NCBI GenBank assembly: GCA_016788165.1
Contig: JAEUTH010000008.1
Location: forward strand, 124,001-188,000
Length of the DNA: 64,000 nucleotides
Direction of reading: 5' to 3'
From: Bacteroidia bacterium
GTDB lineage: Bacteria > Bacteroidota > Bacteroidia > AKYH767-A > OLB10
The notes below the pieces were generated by a model, which saw nothing but the letters and a program-made list of their open reading frames with translations, ran no database searches and was not told the DNA's origin. Of this stretch, positions 61,853-64,000 are shown piece by piece; position 1 is the stretch's first letter; each line of letters begins with the position of its first letter. Position numbers and translations under genes: made by a program.

Positions 61853-64000
61853 ATGGCTCAAGACTTAAAATATACACGTAATATTGGTATCTCAGCACAT
61901 ATTGATGCTGGAAAAACAACCACTACTGAACGTATATTGTACTATACAGGCAAAGTTCACAAAATAGGCGAAGTGCACGAAGGTGCTGCAACCATGGATT
62001 GGATGGTACAGGAACAAGAACGTGGTATCACCATCACTTCGGCAGCAACTACCTGTTATTGGAACTACCCAACCGACAATGGAAAGGTTTCACCAGCAAC
62101 CAAAAAGTATCGTATGAATATTATAGATACGCCCGGTCACGTTGATTTTACGGTAGAAGTTGAACGGTCATTACGCGTATTAGACGGTGCAGTTGCGCTT
62201 TTTTGTGCAGTTGGCGGTGTTGAGCCACAGTCAGAAACCGTATGGCGCCAAATGAATAAATACAATGTGCCGCGCATTGGCTTTGTAAACAAAATGGACC
62301 GTGCAGGTGCCGATTTTTTCAATGTAGTACAACAAGTAAAAGACCGTTTATCAGGTAATCCAATTCCATTACAAGTTCCTATTGGAGCCGAAGAAACTTT
62401 TAAAGGCGTAGTTGACTTAATTACAAACAAAGCAATTGTTTGGGACGAAGCCACACAAGGGATGACATATACAGAAATTCCAATTCCCGATGATTTGAAA
62501 GAAGAAGTGGCAGAATGGCGCGCAAAATTGGTTGAAAATGTAGCCGAGTTTGACGATACTTTAATGGAGAAGTTTTTTGAAGATCCAAACTCTATTACCG
62601 TTGAAGAACTTCAAAACGCAATCCGTTTAGCCGTATGTGCTATGAAAATTACACCCATGATGTGTGGTTCTTCATTTAAGAATAAAGGTGTACAAACCAT
62701 GCTTGACGCTGTAATGTGTTTCTTGCCAAGTCCACTAGATATTGCAGCAGTTGAAGGTACAAACCCGAATACAGGTGAAAAAGAAGAGCGCAAGCCTAGT
62801 ACTGATGACAAGTTTGCAGCCCTTGCTTTTAAAATAGCAACCGATCCGTTTGTGGGCCGTTTAGCATTTATGCGAGCCTATTCAGGTAAATTAGATTCGG
62901 GTTCTTATGTGTTAAATACACGCTCAGGCAATAAAGAACGCATCTCGCGCATTTTCCAAATGCATGCTAATAAACAAAATCAAATTGAAACCTTAGAAGC
63001 GGGTGATATCGGTGCAGCAGTTGGTTTTAAAGATATACGTACAGGCGATACATTGTGTGATGAGAAACACCCAATTGTGCTTGAGGCAATGAGTTTCCCT
63101 GAACCTGTAATTGGTTTAGCAATTGAACCAAAAACGCAAGCAGATTTGGATAAGTTAGGAGTTGCTTTAAATAAACTGGCCGAAGAGGATCCAACATTCC
63201 GCGTACATACCGACCAAGATACCGGCCAAACCGTAATAAGTGGTATGGGCGAGTTGCATCTTGAAATTATAGTTGACCGTTTAAAACGTGAGTTCAAAGT
63301 TGAATGTAATCAAGGAGCACCGCAAGTTTCTTATAAAGAAAACTTAACGAGCAATGCAACACACCGCGAGGTTTACAAAAAACAAACCGGTGGTAGAGGT
63401 AAGTTTGCTGATATTCAATTTGAAATTGCCCCTGCAGATTCAGAGTGGTTAGAAGCTAATCCAAAAGGTGGATTACAATTCCTGAACGAAATTACCGGTG
63501 GTAATATTCCACGTGAGTTTATTCCTTCAGTTCAGAAGGGATTTGAGCAAGCTATGAAAAACGGTGTACTAGCAGGTTATGGCATGGATAGTATGAAAAT
63601 CAGATTGTTTGATGGTTCATATCATGCGGTTGACTCTGATGCATTAAGCTTTGAAATTTGTGCCAAAGTAGGGTATCGTGAATCAGCTCGTAAAGCTAAA
63701 CCGGTATTAATGGAGCCTATTATGAAATTAGAGGTGGTAACCCCAGAAGAAAATATGGGTGATGTTATTGGCGATATTAATAAAAGACGTGGTCAGTTAG
63801 AAGGTATGGACGCTCGTGCCGGTGCGCAAGTTATACGTGCTAAAGTACCATTATCTGAGATGTTTGGTTATGTTACAGCTATCCGAACTTTAAGCTCAGG
63901 ACGTGCTTCTTCATCAATGGAGTTTTCGCACTATGCCGAAGCCCCACGCAACGTTGCAGATGATGTAATTGCTAAAGCAAAGGGTAAATTAAAGGAAATA
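61853..64000 (+). CDS. fusA: Elongation factor G, 3' end cut by the window
   Basis: 716 codons are seen with no stop; typical length is 700-720, so only the last few residues are missing. The G domain has [17 protein letters not shown] (P-loop), [11 protein letters not shown] (switch I), DTPGHVDF and NKMDRAG; domains II to V follow, with the domain IV tip near LAGYGMDS. It drives ribosomal translocation. Third gene of the str operon. Confidence 0.97.
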   Translation, partial: MAQDLKYTRNIGISAHIDAGKTTTTERILYYTGKVHKIGEVHEGAATMDWMVQEQERGITITSAATTCYWNYPTDNGKVSPATKKYRMNIIDTPGHVDFTVEVERSLRVLDGAVALFCAVGGVEPQSETVWRQMNKYNVPRIGFVNKMDRAGADFFNVVQQVKDRLSGNPIPLQVPIGAEETFKGVVDLITNKAIVWDEATQGMTYTEIPIPDDLKEEVAEWRAKLVENVAEFDDTLMEKFFEDPNSITVEELQNAIRLAVCAMKITPMMCGSSFKNKGVQTMLDAVMCFLPSPLDIAAVEGTNPNTGEKEERKPSTDDKFAALAFKIATDPFVGRLAFMRAYSGKLDSGSYVLNTRSGNKERISRIFQMHANKQNQIETLEAGDIGAAVGFKDIRTGDTLCDEKHPIVLEAMSFPEPVIGLAIEPKTQADLDKLGVALNKLAEEDPTFRVHTDQDTGQTVISGMGELHLEIIVDRLKREFKVECNQGAPQVSYKENLTSNATHREVYKKQTGGRGKFADIQFEIAPADSEWLEANPKGGLQFLNEITGGNIPREFIPSVQKGFEQAMKNGVLAGYGMDSMKIRLFDGSYHAVDSDALSFEICAKVGYRESARKAKPVLMEPIMKLEVVTPEENMGDVIGDINKRRGQLEGMDARAGAQVIRAKVPLSEMFGYVTAIRTLSSGRASSSMEFSHYAEAPRNVADDVIAKAKGKLKEI

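Overview
The window is AT-rich DNA from a member of the Bacteroidota, most likely an uncultured environmental lineage near Chitinophagales/Sphingobacteriales; the rank below phylum is inference. The phylum call rests on several secreted proteins ending in type IX secretion (T9SS) sorting domains, -7 promoter boxes of the TAnnTTTG type, a Bacteroidota-type DnaE, a two-component sensor with ligand-binding propellers, a CzcA-CzcC fusion, and a str operon without strong Shine-Dalgarno sequences.

Layout. 1-9.5 kb: a left-edge SGNH hydrolase, a PNGase F-like T9SS enzyme, a porin/Rieske/di-heme oxidoreductase operon divergent from a DtxR-family metalloregulator, then a serine hydrolase and a sialidase. 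9.7-12.7 kb: a large surface protein built of 17-residue repeats with an S74-type tail. 13-18.3 kb: a 604-aa TIM-barrel-like protein convergent with a MbnP-MbnH-CysH-epimerase operon; both units carry the same Crp/Fnr-like dyad at the same distance from the promoter. 18.6-24.6 kb: a propeller histidine kinase, its LuxR-type regulator and an Ig-like T9SS protein. 25-31 kb: a heavy-metal RND efflux operon (CzcB, fused CzcA-CzcC) preceded by a small Cys/His-rich exported protein. 31.2 kb: a dead fragment of the repeat-protein gene. 31.5-36.2 kb: GH2 and GH35 enzymes in one operon. 36-40 kb: SdiA-regulated-type protein, heme oxygenase, AraC regulator, OmpA lipoprotein. 40.7-46 kb: tRNA-Asp, DUF58 protein, thioredoxin, DnaE. 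46-50.5 kb: AlkD-like repair protein, a glycosyltransferase and a flippase. 50.6-58 kb: GH29 fucosidase, T9SS protein, SDR/TPR membrane operon. 58.2-64 kb: a 37-aa Cys-rich membrane peptide, an M13 peptidase and the str operon (rpsL-rpsG-fusA).

How the genes fit together. PNGase F-like enzyme, sialidase, GH2, GH35 and GH29 together could release and trim complex N-glycans or mucin-type glycans, although they lie in separate transcription units with no SusC/SusD pair. Metal handling is a second theme: a DtxR regulator with a palindromic operator, two different di-heme c-type enzymes, the MbnP/MbnH copper pair, RND efflux, heme oxygenase and a FeoB-associated-type peptide. The most promising undescribed elements are the DtxR-operator/di-heme/Rieske/porin module and the two Crp/Fnr-like dyads with identical promoter geometry. 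No CRISPR array, complete insertion sequence or rRNA was seen.
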